A stretch of 64,000 nucleotides of DNA. It comes from Proruminimicrobium sp963666965 (GTDB taxonomy: Bacteria > Elusimicrobiota > Endomicrobiia > Endomicrobiales > Endomicrobiaceae). The notes under the pieces were generated by a model, which searched no databases, was not told the DNA's origin, and saw only the letters and a program-made list of their open reading frames with translations. Made by a program: the position numbers and the translations under genes. Shown here piece by piece: positions 1 through 8,160 of the stretch (its first letter is position 1; each line of letters starts with the position of its first letter). Location of the stretch: assembly GCA_963666965.1 (NCBI GenBank), contig OY762939.1, positions 1,054,001 to 1,118,000 on the forward strand, written 5' to 3'.

Positions 1-107
1 AATATGAAATTAGGATATATGGCATTGAAAACTAAATATTTGGGAATTATAAACTGCACGGTAAAGATTATAACGTAAAAAAATATTGCTGCCACAAAAT
101 TAGGCAT
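1..107 (-). CDS. mreD: Rod shape-determining protein MreD, N-terminal fragment
   Basis: This is the first 35 codons of a gene that runs off the left edge of the window. The ATG (complement of 105-107) directly follows the mreC stop codon (complement of 108-110), giving TAAATG with no gap. The visible peptide begins MPNFVAAIFFYVIIF and is almost entirely hydrophobic, as expected for the first membrane helix of MreD, an inner-membrane subunit of the MreBCD elongation complex. The call rests mainly on position, since mreB-mreC-mreD is the usual order, plus the hydrophobic start. Too little sequence is visible for a domain-based assignment. It would be translationally coupled to mreC. Confidence 0.6.
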   Translation of the reverse strand, partial: MPNFVAAIFFYVIIFTVQFIIPKYLVFNAIYPNFI

Positions 108-950
108 TTATTGTAATTCCTCTTTACGCATAATTACAGCGACTTCATAAATTCTTTGATCTTGCATATACGGCTGTACCAGAATTTCTGAATAATCATC
201 GTAAGGCGTTTTTGTTATTTCCGTAATTTTACCCACCGGAATATCTTTTGTAAAAACAGAACTTAAAGGGCTTGTAACTATTTCATCATTTATGTTTAGC
301 TGCACCGAATTTGGAACATGCGTCAATTTCAGATATTGTGAATCTGCTCCTTCGAGAAGACAGTCTGTTTGTGAATTTTTAATTTGCACCGGTACCGCAA
401 AGAGAGAGTTTGTTATCAGTGCTATTTTTGAGGAAGATTCATATACGTCAATTGTTTTTCCAAGAATACATATTTCATTGTTGCTCATAACTGTAACAGC
501 AGGCATGTCTTTTGTTATGCCGTCTTTGAGCCCCTTATTTATAATAATCCATTTATACCATTGAGACGGATCTCTTGCGATTATATTTGCAAAAAGCAAT
601 TTTGTTTTTACCGGAACCGGCAGATTAAGAAGATTTTTTAATTGAATATTTTCATTGTATACCGACTGATAGTCTCTTAATTGTTCGGTTAACAGAACTA
701 GTTCTTCTTTAAATTTTGTATTTTCATCATTGATTGTGAAAAATCCTGATATATTTGACAATATTCTGTTTGAACTTGAAAAAGAGTGGGAAGTTATATT
801 TATTCCCGGTATAATAAAATGATAGATAAGGGTTCTGACAGAAGATACAGGCTGGGAAAGTCTGGCAAAAATAAATACAAATGACAAAATGACAAGGATA
901 ACAAAAACCTTATTGGTGTCTTTATTAAACTTATCATTATATGTAGTCAT
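108..950 (-). CDS. mreC: Rod shape-determining protein MreC
   Basis: MreC (280 residues) is the bitopic, periplasm-facing scaffold of the elongasome that links cytoplasmic MreB to the peptidoglycan synthases. The sequence shows a short cytoplasmic N-terminus, one membrane segment at about residues 14-34, a likely coiled coil at about 70-110 (rich in E, L and N heptads), then the beta-rich MreC domain to the C-terminus. The length is normal for the family. It starts 4 bases after the mreB stop and abuts mreD, so the three form one operon read leftward. No regulatory signal of its own is visible. Confidence 0.92.
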   Translation of the reverse strand: MTTYNDKFNKDTNKVFVILVILSFVFIFARLSQPVSSVRTLIYHFIIPGINITSHSFSSSNRILSNISGFFTINDENTKFKEELVLLTEQLRDYQSVYNENIQLKNLLNLPVPVKTKLLFANIIARDPSQWYKWIIINKGLKDGITKDMPAVTVMSNNEICILGKTIDVYESSSKIALITNSLFAVPVQIKNSQTDCLLEGADSQYLKLTHVPNSVQLNINDEIVTSPLSSVFTKDIPVGKITEITKTPYDDYSEILVQPYMQDQRIYEVAVIMRKEELQ

Positions 951-954
951 GATT

Positions 955-1986
955 TTATATAAGATTTTCTTTGCTGGCTAACTTTATGTTATCAAGTTCT
1001 TCAAGATAAATCCCGGTTCCTCTTACAACACATGTAAGAGGGTCATCGGCTATATTTATGGGCAGTTCTGTTTCCTGCGCCAAAAGTTCGGGGAATCCTC
1101 TCAAAAGCGCTCCTCCGCCTGCTAAAACTATTCCTTTGTCAACAAGGTCAGCCGCAAGTTCTGCCGGAGTTTCTTCAAGAGTATCTTTTATTACTTCGAT
1201 TATTGTTTTGACAGGTTCAGACAGAGCCGATCTTACTTCTTCTGATGTTACAACTATCGTTTTTGGCAGTCCTGTTACCTGATCTCTTCCTTTTACTTCC
1301 ATGCTTAATTCTTCATCCATCGGAAAAACTGAGCCTATTTCCATTTTTACAGATTCAGCCGTATTTTCACCTATAAGAAGATTATATTTTCTTCTGAAAT
1401 ATTGAACAATCGCTTCATCCATTTCGTCGCCTGCAACATCTACGGCTTTTGAAACTACCATTCCGCCCAGAGATATAACCGCAACATCTGTTGTCCCGCC
1501 GCCGATATCAACTATCATGCTTCCTTCTGGTTCCTGTATAGGTATTCCTGCTCCGATGGCTGCCGCCATGGGTTCTTCTATAAGGTGAACTTCTCTTGCA
1601 CCTGCCTGCTCGGCAGATTCTTTTACGGCTCTTCTTTCAACTTCAGTAATTCCCGAAGGAATTCCTATTACAATTCTTGGGTGAAGAAGGCTTTTAGATT
1701 TATTTATTTTTTTAATAAAGTAGCGTATCATTTTTTCTGTAGCAGCGAAATCCGCTATTACTCCGTTTCTTAGAGGACGTACTGCAATTATATTTGCCGG
1801 AGTTTTACCGAGCATTCTTTTTGCCTCAGTTCCTATTGCGAGAACATTTTTTGTATCTTTGTCCATTGCTACTACAGACGGTTCTGTAAGTACCACGCCC
1901 TGCCCTTTTACATACACAAGAACGGCCGCTGTTCCAAGATCAATACCCATGTCATTCGAAAATAACTTAAATAGCCAGTTGAACAT
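955..1986 (-). CDS. mreB: Rod shape-determining protein MreB (actin homologue)
   Basis: MreB (343 residues) is the bacterial actin that forms membrane-associated ATP-dependent filaments and positions lateral wall synthesis. It begins MFNWLFKLFSNDMGIDLGT; the hydrophobic start fits the N-terminal membrane-binding helix, and DMGIDLGTA is the phosphate-1 loop. Further actin-fold motifs are VDIGGGTTDVAVISLGG (phosphate 2) and GIVLAGGGALLRG (adenosine). Family length is normal. The start is supported by GAAGG upstream (complement of about 1995-1999). A TATAAT (complement of 2031-2036) is a possible -10 box for the operon, but I see no good -35 at the right spacing. It is divergent from the tRNA-Thr gene. 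Confidence 0.97.
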   Translation of the reverse strand: MFNWLFKLFSNDMGIDLGTAAVLVYVKGQGVVLTEPSVVAMDKDTKNVLAIGTEAKRMLGKTPANIIAVRPLRNGVIADFAATEKMIRYFIKKINKSKSLLHPRIVIGIPSGITEVERRAVKESAEQAGAREVHLIEEPMAAAIGAGIPIQEPEGSMIVDIGGGTTDVAVISLGGMVVSKAVDVAGDEMDEAIVQYFRRKYNLLIGENTAESVKMEIGSVFPMDEELSMEVKGRDQVTGLPKTIVVTSEEVRSALSEPVKTIIEVIKDTLEETPAELAADLVDKGIVLAGGGALLRGFPELLAQETELPINIADDPLTCVVRGTGIYLEELDNIKLASKENLI

Positions 1987-2078
1987 TTTTTATACCTTCT
2001 TTATTAAAAATAAAATTTATCAGTTTGGGAATTATACAAAATATTTATAAAAAAAGATATAAAGTCAAAGATATAAAA

Positions 2079-2107
2079 TTGACAAATCGTTTATATTTTT
2101 GTATTCT
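2079..2107 (+). promoter_or_regulatory. Sigma-70 promoter of tRNA-Thr
   Basis: TTGACA (2079-2084), a 17-base spacer and TATTCT (2102-2107) place the start of transcription near 2114, about 18 bases before the tRNA. No terminator is visible between the tRNA and the histidine kinase gene at 2249, so this promoter may also serve the kinase operon. Confidence 0.8.
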
Positions 2108-2131
2108 GTCGAACGTTAAGTTTTAACAAAC

Positions 2132-2204
2132 GCCGACGTAGCTCAGTTGGTAGAGCAACGGTTTTGTAAACCGTTGGTCGGAGGTTCAAGTCCTCTCGTC
2201 GGCT
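2132..2204 (+). tRNA. tRNA-Thr (anticodon UGU)
   Basis: A complete cloverleaf can be folded by eye. The acceptor stem GCCGACG pairs with CGTCGGC, the D-arm is GCTC/GAGC, and the anticodon stem ACGGT/ACCGT carries the loop TTTGTAA with anticodon TGT at 2165-2167. The T-arm GGAGG/CCTCT has the loop TTCAAGT. The discriminator base is T, and CCA is not encoded, so it must be added after transcription; a candidate transferase lies at 19437. The anticodon reads ACA and probably other ACN threonine codons. Confidence 0.96.
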
Positions 2205-2248
2205 TTTGATTTTGTGTGGCTGTAAAAAAATTTTAAAAAAGTGAGCTT

Positions 2249-3808
2249 ATGAAAAAAAGAGTAAGTTTCAGCTTGGGTTTTAAGTTTACTATAGCCATAT
2301 CGGTAGTTATTATTCTTACGTCCGTAATATTAACATGGTTTTTTGTTAAAGGCCAGACTCTTCTACTCAAAAGCTTTGTAGAAAACAGAGCAGTTATACT
2401 TGCGCATTCTCTTGCCACATCAAGTGAATACGGCGTTCTTGCACAGAGCCGCGAATTCCTTTCACATCTTACAAAAATTACCATCAAAGAAGAAGATGTT
2501 TTATATGCTCTCATATATGATGATAAGGGAGATGTATTATCGGATACAACTGTATCGGATAATTCGGTATATAATTATCTTAATGAAGCCGATAAAAAAG
2601 ATTTTGACCTTGCCGCTCTTAAAGAAAGCGGAACACAAAAAAACATTGTTGCAGTACAGAATGTTGGAGAAATTATAGAGGTTATAGTCCCTATTTTATC
2701 GTATGATTCCACAACCGGGTTAAATCCCGGCGAGGATGCAAGCGTAGTGGGCGTGGTAAGAGTAGGTCTTACCCTTGAAAGAATAAAATATCAAATAAAA
2801 GAAATCACAAAAAACATATTGATTCTGACGATGGTTGTTATTTTTGCCGGAATAATAATATCTACTTTTCTTATAAAAATTCTTATGAAACCCATAGATC
2901 ATTTGATGGTTGGAACAAATAAGATAGCCAATGGAGATTTAACTTACAGAGTGCCTTTGATTTCAAGAGATGAATTTAGGAATCTTTCAATATCATTTAA
3001 CTCTATGGCTGCGGATATGGAAGTGAAAATCAAGGAATTAAATAAAGAGAAAAAAGAACTGCTTAATCTTAAAGTCGCTTTTGAAGAGAGAAGCCAGGAA
3101 CTTGAAGAAACGCTTGATAAAGTTCAAAGCATACAGCAGGATCTTATACGTTCTGAAAAATTTGCAACTGTCGGAAGACTTGCTTCTTCAGTTGCCCATG
3201 AACTTAGAAATCCTTTGGCCAGCATAAAAAATATATCATATTTCCTTTCAAAACTTGGCGCTTTTGCCGATGATAAGTCAAAACAGATGGTTGAAATGCT
3301 TTCTTCGGAAGTTCTAAGGGCTAACAAAATTATAACAGAACTTCTGGATTATTCAAAAACAAGAAAATTGAGTAAATTTGAAATAGATGTGGATTCATTT
3401 ATAGAAAAATCAGTTCAGGCTGTTTCGATGCCGGAAAATGTTAAACTTGTTTTAAATCTGCAGTCTTTCAAAGCAATGATAGACCCTGACAGGATTACTC
3501 AAGTTTTGGTAAATCTTATTTCCAATGCCAAAGACGCTATGCCGCAGAACGGCGGCATTATAACTGTAGTTTCAAAAAAAGTTGACGATGAGTCTTCTTT
3601 CATCATTACAATTGAAGATAATGCCTGCGGGATTGATCCGGAATCACTTAAACGCATATTTGAACCGTTGTTTACCACAAAATTAAAAGGAATAGGGCTT
3701 GGACTTCCGATAGTAAAAGAAATAGTTGAGGCTCACAACGGGCAGATTACGGTTGAGAGTACCATAAATGTCGGAACAATATTTACTGTCAAGCTTCCTA
3801 TAGCATAA
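2249..3808 (+). CDS. Membrane sensor histidine kinase (HAMP-HisKA-HATPase)
   Basis: A 519-residue transmembrane kinase. It has a membrane segment at about 12-34, an extracytoplasmic sensor region of about 155 residues (double-Cache/PAS-like, ligand unknown), a second membrane segment at about 190-212, a HAMP linker to about 265 and a coiled coil to about 305. The HisKA domain carries the phospho-acceptor in SVAHELRNPLASI (His317). The ATPase domain has the N-box NLISNAKDAM, the G1 box DNACGID and the G2 box GIGLGLPIVKEI. All catalytic motifs are intact. It lies 12 bases before the response regulator and probably shares its transcript. The start has only a weak ribosome site (GTGAG). The signal sensed cannot be inferred. 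Confidence 0.93.
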   Translation: MKKRVSFSLGFKFTIAISVVIILTSVILTWFFVKGQTLLLKSFVENRAVILAHSLATSSEYGVLAQSREFLSHLTKITIKEEDVLYALIYDDKGDVLSDTTVSDNSVYNYLNEADKKDFDLAALKESGTQKNIVAVQNVGEIIEVIVPILSYDSTTGLNPGEDASVVGVVRVGLTLERIKYQIKEITKNILILTMVVIFAGIIISTFLIKILMKPIDHLMVGTNKIANGDLTYRVPLISRDEFRNLSISFNSMAADMEVKIKELNKEKKELLNLKVAFEERSQELEETLDKVQSIQQDLIRSEKFATVGRLASSVAHELRNPLASIKNISYFLSKLGAFADDKSKQMVEMLSSEVLRANKIITELLDYSKTRKLSKFEIDVDSFIEKSVQAVSMPENVKLVLNLQSFKAMIDPDRITQVLVNLISNAKDAMPQNGGIITVVSKKVDDESSFIITIEDNACGIDPESLKRIFEPLFTTKLKGIGLGLPIVKEIVEAHNGQITVESTINVGTIFTVKLPIA

Positions 3809-3820
3809 AAAGGATACGAT

Positions 3821-4900
3821 ATGAACAACAAACCCGAGCAGATAAAGATTCTTATAGTTGATGATGAAGATGCGTTGAGATTTTCGCTTGCAAGTATTTT
3901 GGAGCTTGAAGGATATCAGGTAAAGTCAGCCGCAACAGGATTTGAGGCAGTGGATATAGCTTCAAAAGAATATTTTGACATATTAATTTCAGATATAAGA
4001 ATGCCCGGCATGACGGGGACCGAAACTTTTCAGCATATAAGAAAAGCCCAGCCTAATATAATCGGCATTATGATGACGGCCTATGCCTTAAACGATTTAA
4101 TCACTGAAGCTTTAAATGCGGGCGCTTTTGCCTGTCTTTCAAAACCTTTTGAGGTTGAAACCGTTTTGGCGACTATAGATGATGTTATATCCAGACCTTT
4201 TGCAGTTGTGATAGATGACGATGAAAAATTGAATAAAGCATTTTTGACATATTTGAAAAACAGCGGATTAAATGTTGCTTCAGTAAAAAAAGATACGGAA
4301 AAAATATCTTTCATGTTAAAACATAAACCGGATATTGTGGTTTTTGCCATAAACGGTAATTTTGATCTAAGTAAATCTATAATAGACAAGTTGCAGGCTC
4401 TTATTGAAAATGTGCCAAAGATAATATTTGTTTATGAAAAATCCGAAACTGAATATATTCAGCAGCTTAAAAGGTTTAAGACCGCGCATTTCATAGAAAG
4501 GCCGGTAACGGTCAAAGATGTCTTCAAAATTATAGATAAGTCAAAAAGAAAACTGAATGTTGCAATGATAAATATGAATTCTGATGAATTTACTGATTTA
4601 AAAACTAATTTGTCAAAAAAAGGATTTCATTCTTTTGAATATGATTCTGCGAAAGAATTCTTTGATGAAATTAACAATTCTTTTTTTGATACTGTTGTAA
4701 TAAATACAGCGATAGGAAAAAATATTTTGGAATTTCATGAGCAATTTACCAAAGAAGCTCCGGGAACAGGCGTTGTTTATGTTTTAAATTCTCAGTCTGA
4801 TATTGAGACTGTTTCGCAAAAGGGATTTTTTTATGCGGTAAAGCCTTTGGAACTTAATAAATTTGTAGATTTAATACGTAAAATAACCGCAATGGCATAA
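3821..4900 (+). CDS. Response regulator with three tandem receiver-like domains, no output domain
   Basis: A 359-residue regulator that appears to be built only of receiver folds. The first (about 8-125) is canonical: acidic pair Asp14/Asp15, phospho-acceptor Asp58 in ISDIRMPGMTG, Thr86 and Lys108 (SKPFE). The second (about 130-245) begins AVVIDDDEKLNKAF, so it keeps the acidic cluster, but VVFAINGN stands where the phospho-acceptor should be and IERPVT where Lys-Pro should be. The third (about 248-355) has VVINTAIG at the acceptor site but retains AVKPLE. No DNA-binding, GGDEF or other effector domain is visible. It lies between two histidine kinase genes; the ribosome site AAAGGA supports the ATG. 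It is probably a phosphorelay or protein-interaction hub. Confidence 0.85.
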   Translation: MNNKPEQIKILIVDDEDALRFSLASILELEGYQVKSAATGFEAVDIASKEYFDILISDIRMPGMTGTETFQHIRKAQPNIIGIMMTAYALNDLITEALNAGAFACLSKPFEVETVLATIDDVISRPFAVVIDDDEKLNKAFLTYLKNSGLNVASVKKDTEKISFMLKHKPDIVVFAINGNFDLSKSIIDKLQALIENVPKIIFVYEKSETEYIQQLKRFKTAHFIERPVTVKDVFKIIDKSKRKLNVAMINMNSDEFTDLKTNLSKKGFHSFEYDSAKEFFDEINNSFFDTVVINTAIGKNILEFHEQFTKEAPGTGVVYVLNSQSDIETVSQKGFFYAVKPLELNKFVDLIRKITAMA

Positions 4901-4904
4901 AAAT

Positions 4905-5597
4905 ATGGAAGAAAAAAAATATAACTTAACCAAAAAAGAGTTAAATGCCGAAAAGACGAAAGCTATTTCAAAATTTGCTTCAGTTGCTTCGCATGATTTG
5001 AAAAATGTGCTCGGCGGACTGCAGAACATGACTTATTATTTTACAAAAGTATTTAAAGTTGATGGAGAAACTCCCAACAAAATGCTGAATCTTTTGGCTT
5101 CCGAAATAAAAAAGCTCAATATTAAGGTAAGTGAACTCCTTGATATGACAAGGGTAAAACAGCTCAATAAAGAAAGTTGCGACCTGTTTAATATTGTATC
5201 CAAAGCGGTTGAAGAAAATAAAAATGAAGGCATAAGTTTTGAGCTTGAACTCAGTAATGTTCCCATACATGCAGATTCGGAAAGGATGAAACAGGTTTTT
5301 TCTAATATAATTAAAAATTCTGCTGATGCAATGCAAAATAAAGGCGTAATATCAATAAAAATGGTTAAGGATAATGATTCTGTCGAAGTCATAGTTTCCG
5401 ATAACGGTATCGGTATGGATGATGAAACTCTTGAAAACTGCTTTGATCCGATGTTTTCCACAAAAACCGCAAAAGCTGTCGGAATGGGGCTCACGGTTGC
5501 TCTTCAGATCGTTGAAATGCACGGCGGAACCATATCTGCAGAAAGCTCGAAAGGGAACGGCTGTAAAATGTCAGTCAAACTTCCTGCCGTAAAATAA
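4905..5597 (+). CDS. Soluble histidine kinase (HisKA-HATPase only)
   Basis: A 230-residue cytoplasmic kinase with no sensor or membrane segment. HisKA starts almost at once: SVASHDLKNVLGGL contains the acceptor His30. The ATPase domain has the N-box NIIKNSADAM, the G1 box DNGIGMD, an F-box-like FDPMFSTK and the G2 box GMGLTVALQIV. It starts 4 bases after the regulator gene with no clear Shine-Dalgarno sequence, so translation is probably coupled to it. Its C-terminus resembles that of the 2249 kinase, suggesting the pair arose by duplication. The most likely partner is the adjacent three-receiver protein; the direction of phosphate flow is unknown. Its stop is only 2 bases from the convergent tilS stop. 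Confidence 0.88.
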   Translation: MEEKKYNLTKKELNAEKTKAISKFASVASHDLKNVLGGLQNMTYYFTKVFKVDGETPNKMLNLLASEIKKLNIKVSELLDMTRVKQLNKESCDLFNIVSKAVEENKNEGISFELELSNVPIHADSERMKQVFSNIIKNSADAMQNKGVISIKMVKDNDSVEVIVSDNGIGMDDETLENCFDPMFSTKTAKAVGMGLTVALQIVEMHGGTISAESSKGNGCKMSVKLPAVK

Positions 5598-5599
5598 TT

Positions 5600-6571
5600 T
5601 TATTTTTTTATAAAAACAATTTTGTCTTTTTTTTGCGAAACGGTCCAGTGTTTCGATAATACAAAGGAAGATTTCTTTTTATTTTGCGCTAATCTCAAAA
5701 TCATATTTATATGGTCAGAATCTTTTTTGACCGGCATTATTTTTCTAAGTATTCTGTATTGAACAGATGTGTCTGTTTTTAAAAATGGTTTAGTCTTCAC
5801 GGTTATTTTGTCTGACGTTATGTTTATGTTTTTTTCAGAAAAAACAGATATTTTCTTATCAAAATAAGCATTTTCTCTCGACATTATTTTTGAAAGCTCG
5901 AATATATGTTCAAGGGCCAGAGTATTTATTTTTTTTATTTCAGGCATAAGTCGTAATCTTATTTTGTTGCGTGTAAAGTCTGTCGAAAAATTAGATTTAT
6001 CAGTACAGAATTTTAAATTTTGTTCTTTTGCGTATTCTTCGATAAGTTCGCGTTTTACTGCAAGCAACGGCCTTATTATCGTAATTTTATTATTTATTTT
6101 TCTCAAAACCGGTATGCCGGAGAGACCGTCCGTGCCAGTTCCTCTTATGATCCACATTAATACTGTTTCGGCCTGATCGTTCATGTTATGGGCGGTTGCT
6201 ATTTTATTGCATTTTTCTGCTTTTGCCAAAGATTCAAGATTTTCATATCTCAATTGCCTGCCTGCAGTTTCAAGAGAAATTCCCATTGAAGATGCAAAAG
6301 CCTTTGTATTAAGATTTTTTGAAATAAATTTAATTTTTCTTTGTTTAGCAAATTTTTCAACTATTTTGGTTTCTTTTTCGGATTCCTTTCTCAGATTATG
6401 GTTAAAGTTTACTATAACAAGTTCAAAACAGTGCGTTTTCTGAAGACGGCTGAATAAATCGGCCATGACCATTGAATCTGCGCCGCCGGATACCGCCAGA
6501 AGTATTTTATCTGCGGGATGGACAAGATTGTGCTGACTGATATGATTTTTAAAAATCTGCCATATTAACAT
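5600..6571 (-). CDS. tilS: tRNA(Ile)-lysidine synthase TilS
   Basis: TilS (323 residues) modifies C34 of the CAU-anticodon tRNA-Ile with lysine, using ATP, so that it reads AUA. The PP-loop motif LLAVSGGADSMVMADLF lies at about residues 20-36. RNKIRLRLMPEIKKI, about two thirds along, is typical of the family, and a shorter C-terminal RNA-binding region follows. The frame stays open 107 codons further upstream, but that extension would overlap ilvN and its promoter. I place the start at the ATG complement of 6569-6571 (MLIWQIFKNHI). A TATAAT (complement of 6584-6589) lies only 12 bases before it and no Shine-Dalgarno sequence is visible, so the mRNA may have almost no leader. Confidence 0.93.
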   Translation of the reverse strand: MLIWQIFKNHISQHNLVHPADKILLAVSGGADSMVMADLFSRLQKTHCFELVIVNFNHNLRKESEKETKIVEKFAKQRKIKFISKNLNTKAFASSMGISLETAGRQLRYENLESLAKAEKCNKIATAHNMNDQAETVLMWIIRGTGTDGLSGIPVLRKINNKITIIRPLLAVKRELIEEYAKEQNLKFCTDKSNFSTDFTRNKIRLRLMPEIKKINTLALEHIFELSKIMSRENAYFDKKISVFSEKNINITSDKITVKTKPFLKTDTSVQYRILRKIMPVKKDSDHINMILRLAQNKKKSSFVLSKHWTVSQKKDKIVFIKK

Positions 6572-6607
6572 AAAATTTTTAATATTATACAATATGTAAA
6601 ATATTTT

Positions 6608-6616
6608 TGATATAAT
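6608..6616 (+). promoter_or_regulatory. Extended -10 promoter of ilvN
   Basis: TGATATAAT is a TGn-extended -10 box. It predicts a start of transcription near 6623, with ribosome site TGGAG (6639-6643) and ATG at 6650. No convincing -35 box lies at 17 bases. No attenuator is visible in the short leader. Confidence 0.6.
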
Positions 6617-6649
6617 GTTCGGAAAGCATAATAAATTTTGGAGTCTTAA

Positions 6650-7123
6650 ATGAAAAATGCAATATATGTACTTGTTGAAAATAAATTCGGAGTTCTTGCA
6701 AGAATTGCGACTTTGTTTGCGGCAAGAGGATTTAACATTGATTCTTTGGCCGTAGGTGAAACCGAAGATCCGAATATTTCCAGAATGACCATAGTGGTTG
6801 ACGGCGACGCTAAAATAGTAGAGCAGGTTGAAAAACAGCTGAATAAACTTATAGACGTAATAAAAGTTATAAATCTTTCCGGCACGGACCACATACAGAG
6901 AGATTTGGCTCTAATAAAAGTAGCGGTAAATAAAACAAACAGAGCAGAACTTATAAAAATAGTCGGTATATTTAAAGCTAAAATCGTTGATATGACAAAT
7001 ACGTCAATAGTTTTGGAAATAGCCGGTGATGAAAAACAGATAGAATCTTTTATTGAAGTTTTAAAACCGTTTCAAATAAAGGAAATGAGCAGAACCGGTA
7101 TTATAGCGATGGCAATCAAATAA
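6650..7123 (+). CDS. ilvN: Acetolactate synthase small (regulatory) subunit
   Basis: The 157-residue regulatory subunit binds the catalytic IlvB subunit and confers feedback inhibition by valine in branched-chain amino acid synthesis. The N-terminal ACT domain (about 3-75) reads AIYVLVENKFGVLARIATLF and then RGFNIDSLAVGETEDPNISRMT, closely matching the family; a second C-terminal regulatory domain follows to the end. Length is normal. The ribosome site TGGAG supports the ATG. It is followed 17 bases later by ilvC. The catalytic ilvB is not in the window, so the pathway genes are split. Confidence 0.93.
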   Translation: MKNAIYVLVENKFGVLARIATLFAARGFNIDSLAVGETEDPNISRMTIVVDGDAKIVEQVEKQLNKLIDVIKVINLSGTDHIQRDLALIKVAVNKTNRAELIKIVGIFKAKIVDMTNTSIVLEIAGDEKQIESFIEVLKPFQIKEMSRTGIIAMAIK

Positions 7124-7140
7124 CCTTGGAGGATAAAAGA

Positions 7141-8160
7141 ATGGGATGTTCATGTTGTTGTGAAAAAGAAGCAAAGATGTATTATGAAGCTGATGCGGAC
7201 ATTAGTTTGTTGAAAGGTAAAAAAATAGCTGTTTTGGGATACGGCAGCCAGGGGCATGCACACTCTCAGAATTTGAGAGATTCCGGACTTGACGTTATAA
7301 TTGCTCAAAGACCGGGCGGCGACAATTATAAAAAAGCTGTTGAAGACGGATGGAAACCTATGAGCATAGCCGAAGCAGTTAAAGAGGCTGACTGGATTCA
7401 TATTCTTCTTCCGGATGAATTACAGAGAAAACTCTGGGAAACTGAAATAAAGCCTAATCTCAAAAAAGGCGCCGTTGTTGGATTTGCTCACGGATTTAAT
7501 ATAGTTTTTAAGCAGATAGATGTGCCTAAAGAAAACGATGTTGTAATGATAGCTCCAAAAGGCCCCGGACATCTTGTAAGAAGACAGTATGAAGAGGGAA
7601 AAGGAGTTCCTTGTCTTATAGCGGTTGAACAGAATGCAAGCGGAAAAGCCAAAGATTTAGCTCTTGCTTATGCAAAGGGAATCGGCGGAACAAGAGGCGG
7701 CGTTTTGGAAACAACATTTAAAGAAGAGACAGAAACAGATTTATTCGGCGAACAAGCGGTTTTGTGCGGAGGAGTAGTTGAACTTATAAATTCTGGTTTT
7801 GAAACTTTGGTTAATGCAGGATACCAGCCAGAAATAGCATATTTTGAATGTCTGCATGAAGTAAAGCTTATTGTTGATTTGATATTTGAAGGCGGAATCG
7901 CAAAGATGAATCATTCTATATCAGATACTGCAGAATACGGAGAATATGTAACAGGAAAGAGAATTATTAATGATTCCACAAGAGCTGAAATGAAAAAAGT
8001 TCTCGCCGATATACAGTCAGGCAAATTTGCAAAAGACTGGCTTAAGGAAAATGAGGACGGCAGACCTAATTTTAATCAGTTCAGAAAGGATATAGCGGCA
8101 AGAAAAATAGAAAAAGTCGGCGCAAGACTGAGATCTATGATGTCGTGGATTAAAAAATAA
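7141..8160 (+). CDS. ilvC: Ketol-acid reductoisomerase (class I)
   Basis: KARI (339 residues) converts acetolactate or acetohydroxybutyrate to the dihydroxy acid with Mg2+ and NAD(P)H, the second shared step of valine, leucine and isoleucine synthesis. The Rossmann motif KKIAVLGYGSQGHAHSQNLRDSG is intact (quoted in two parts: KKIAVLGYGSQG, HAHSQNLRDSG). The metal-binding knotted domain has DLFGEQAVLCGG and CLHEVKLIVDLIFEGG. The cofactor loop reads AQRPGGDNYKKA; I do not assign NADH or NADPH preference from it. The ORF is open from a TTG at 7126, but that TTG is part of the ribosome site TTGGAGG (7126-7132), so the ATG at 7141 is the start. This gives an unusual Cys-rich leader, MGCSCCCEKEAK, before the normal MYYEADAD start. 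The stop overlaps the PASTA gene by one base (TAATG). Confidence 0.96.
   Translation: MGCSCCCEKEAKMYYEADADISLLKGKKIAVLGYGSQGHAHSQNLRDSGLDVIIAQRPGGDNYKKAVEDGWKPMSIAEAVKEADWIHILLPDELQRKLWETEIKPNLKKGAVVGFAHGFNIVFKQIDVPKENDVVMIAPKGPGHLVRRQYEEGKGVPCLIAVEQNASGKAKDLALAYAKGIGGTRGGVLETTFKEETETDLFGEQAVLCGGVVELINSGFETLVNAGYQPEIAYFECLHEVKLIVDLIFEGGIAKMNHSISDTAEYGEYVTGKRIINDSTRAEMKKVLADIQSGKFAKDWLKENEDGRPNFNQFRKDIAARKIEKVGARLRSMMSWIKK

Noticed and set aside
6572..6892. 107-codon N-terminal extension of tilS
   Set aside because: It is antisense to the ilvN start and promoter and has no TilS-like sequence; the PP-loop would lie much too far from the N-terminus.
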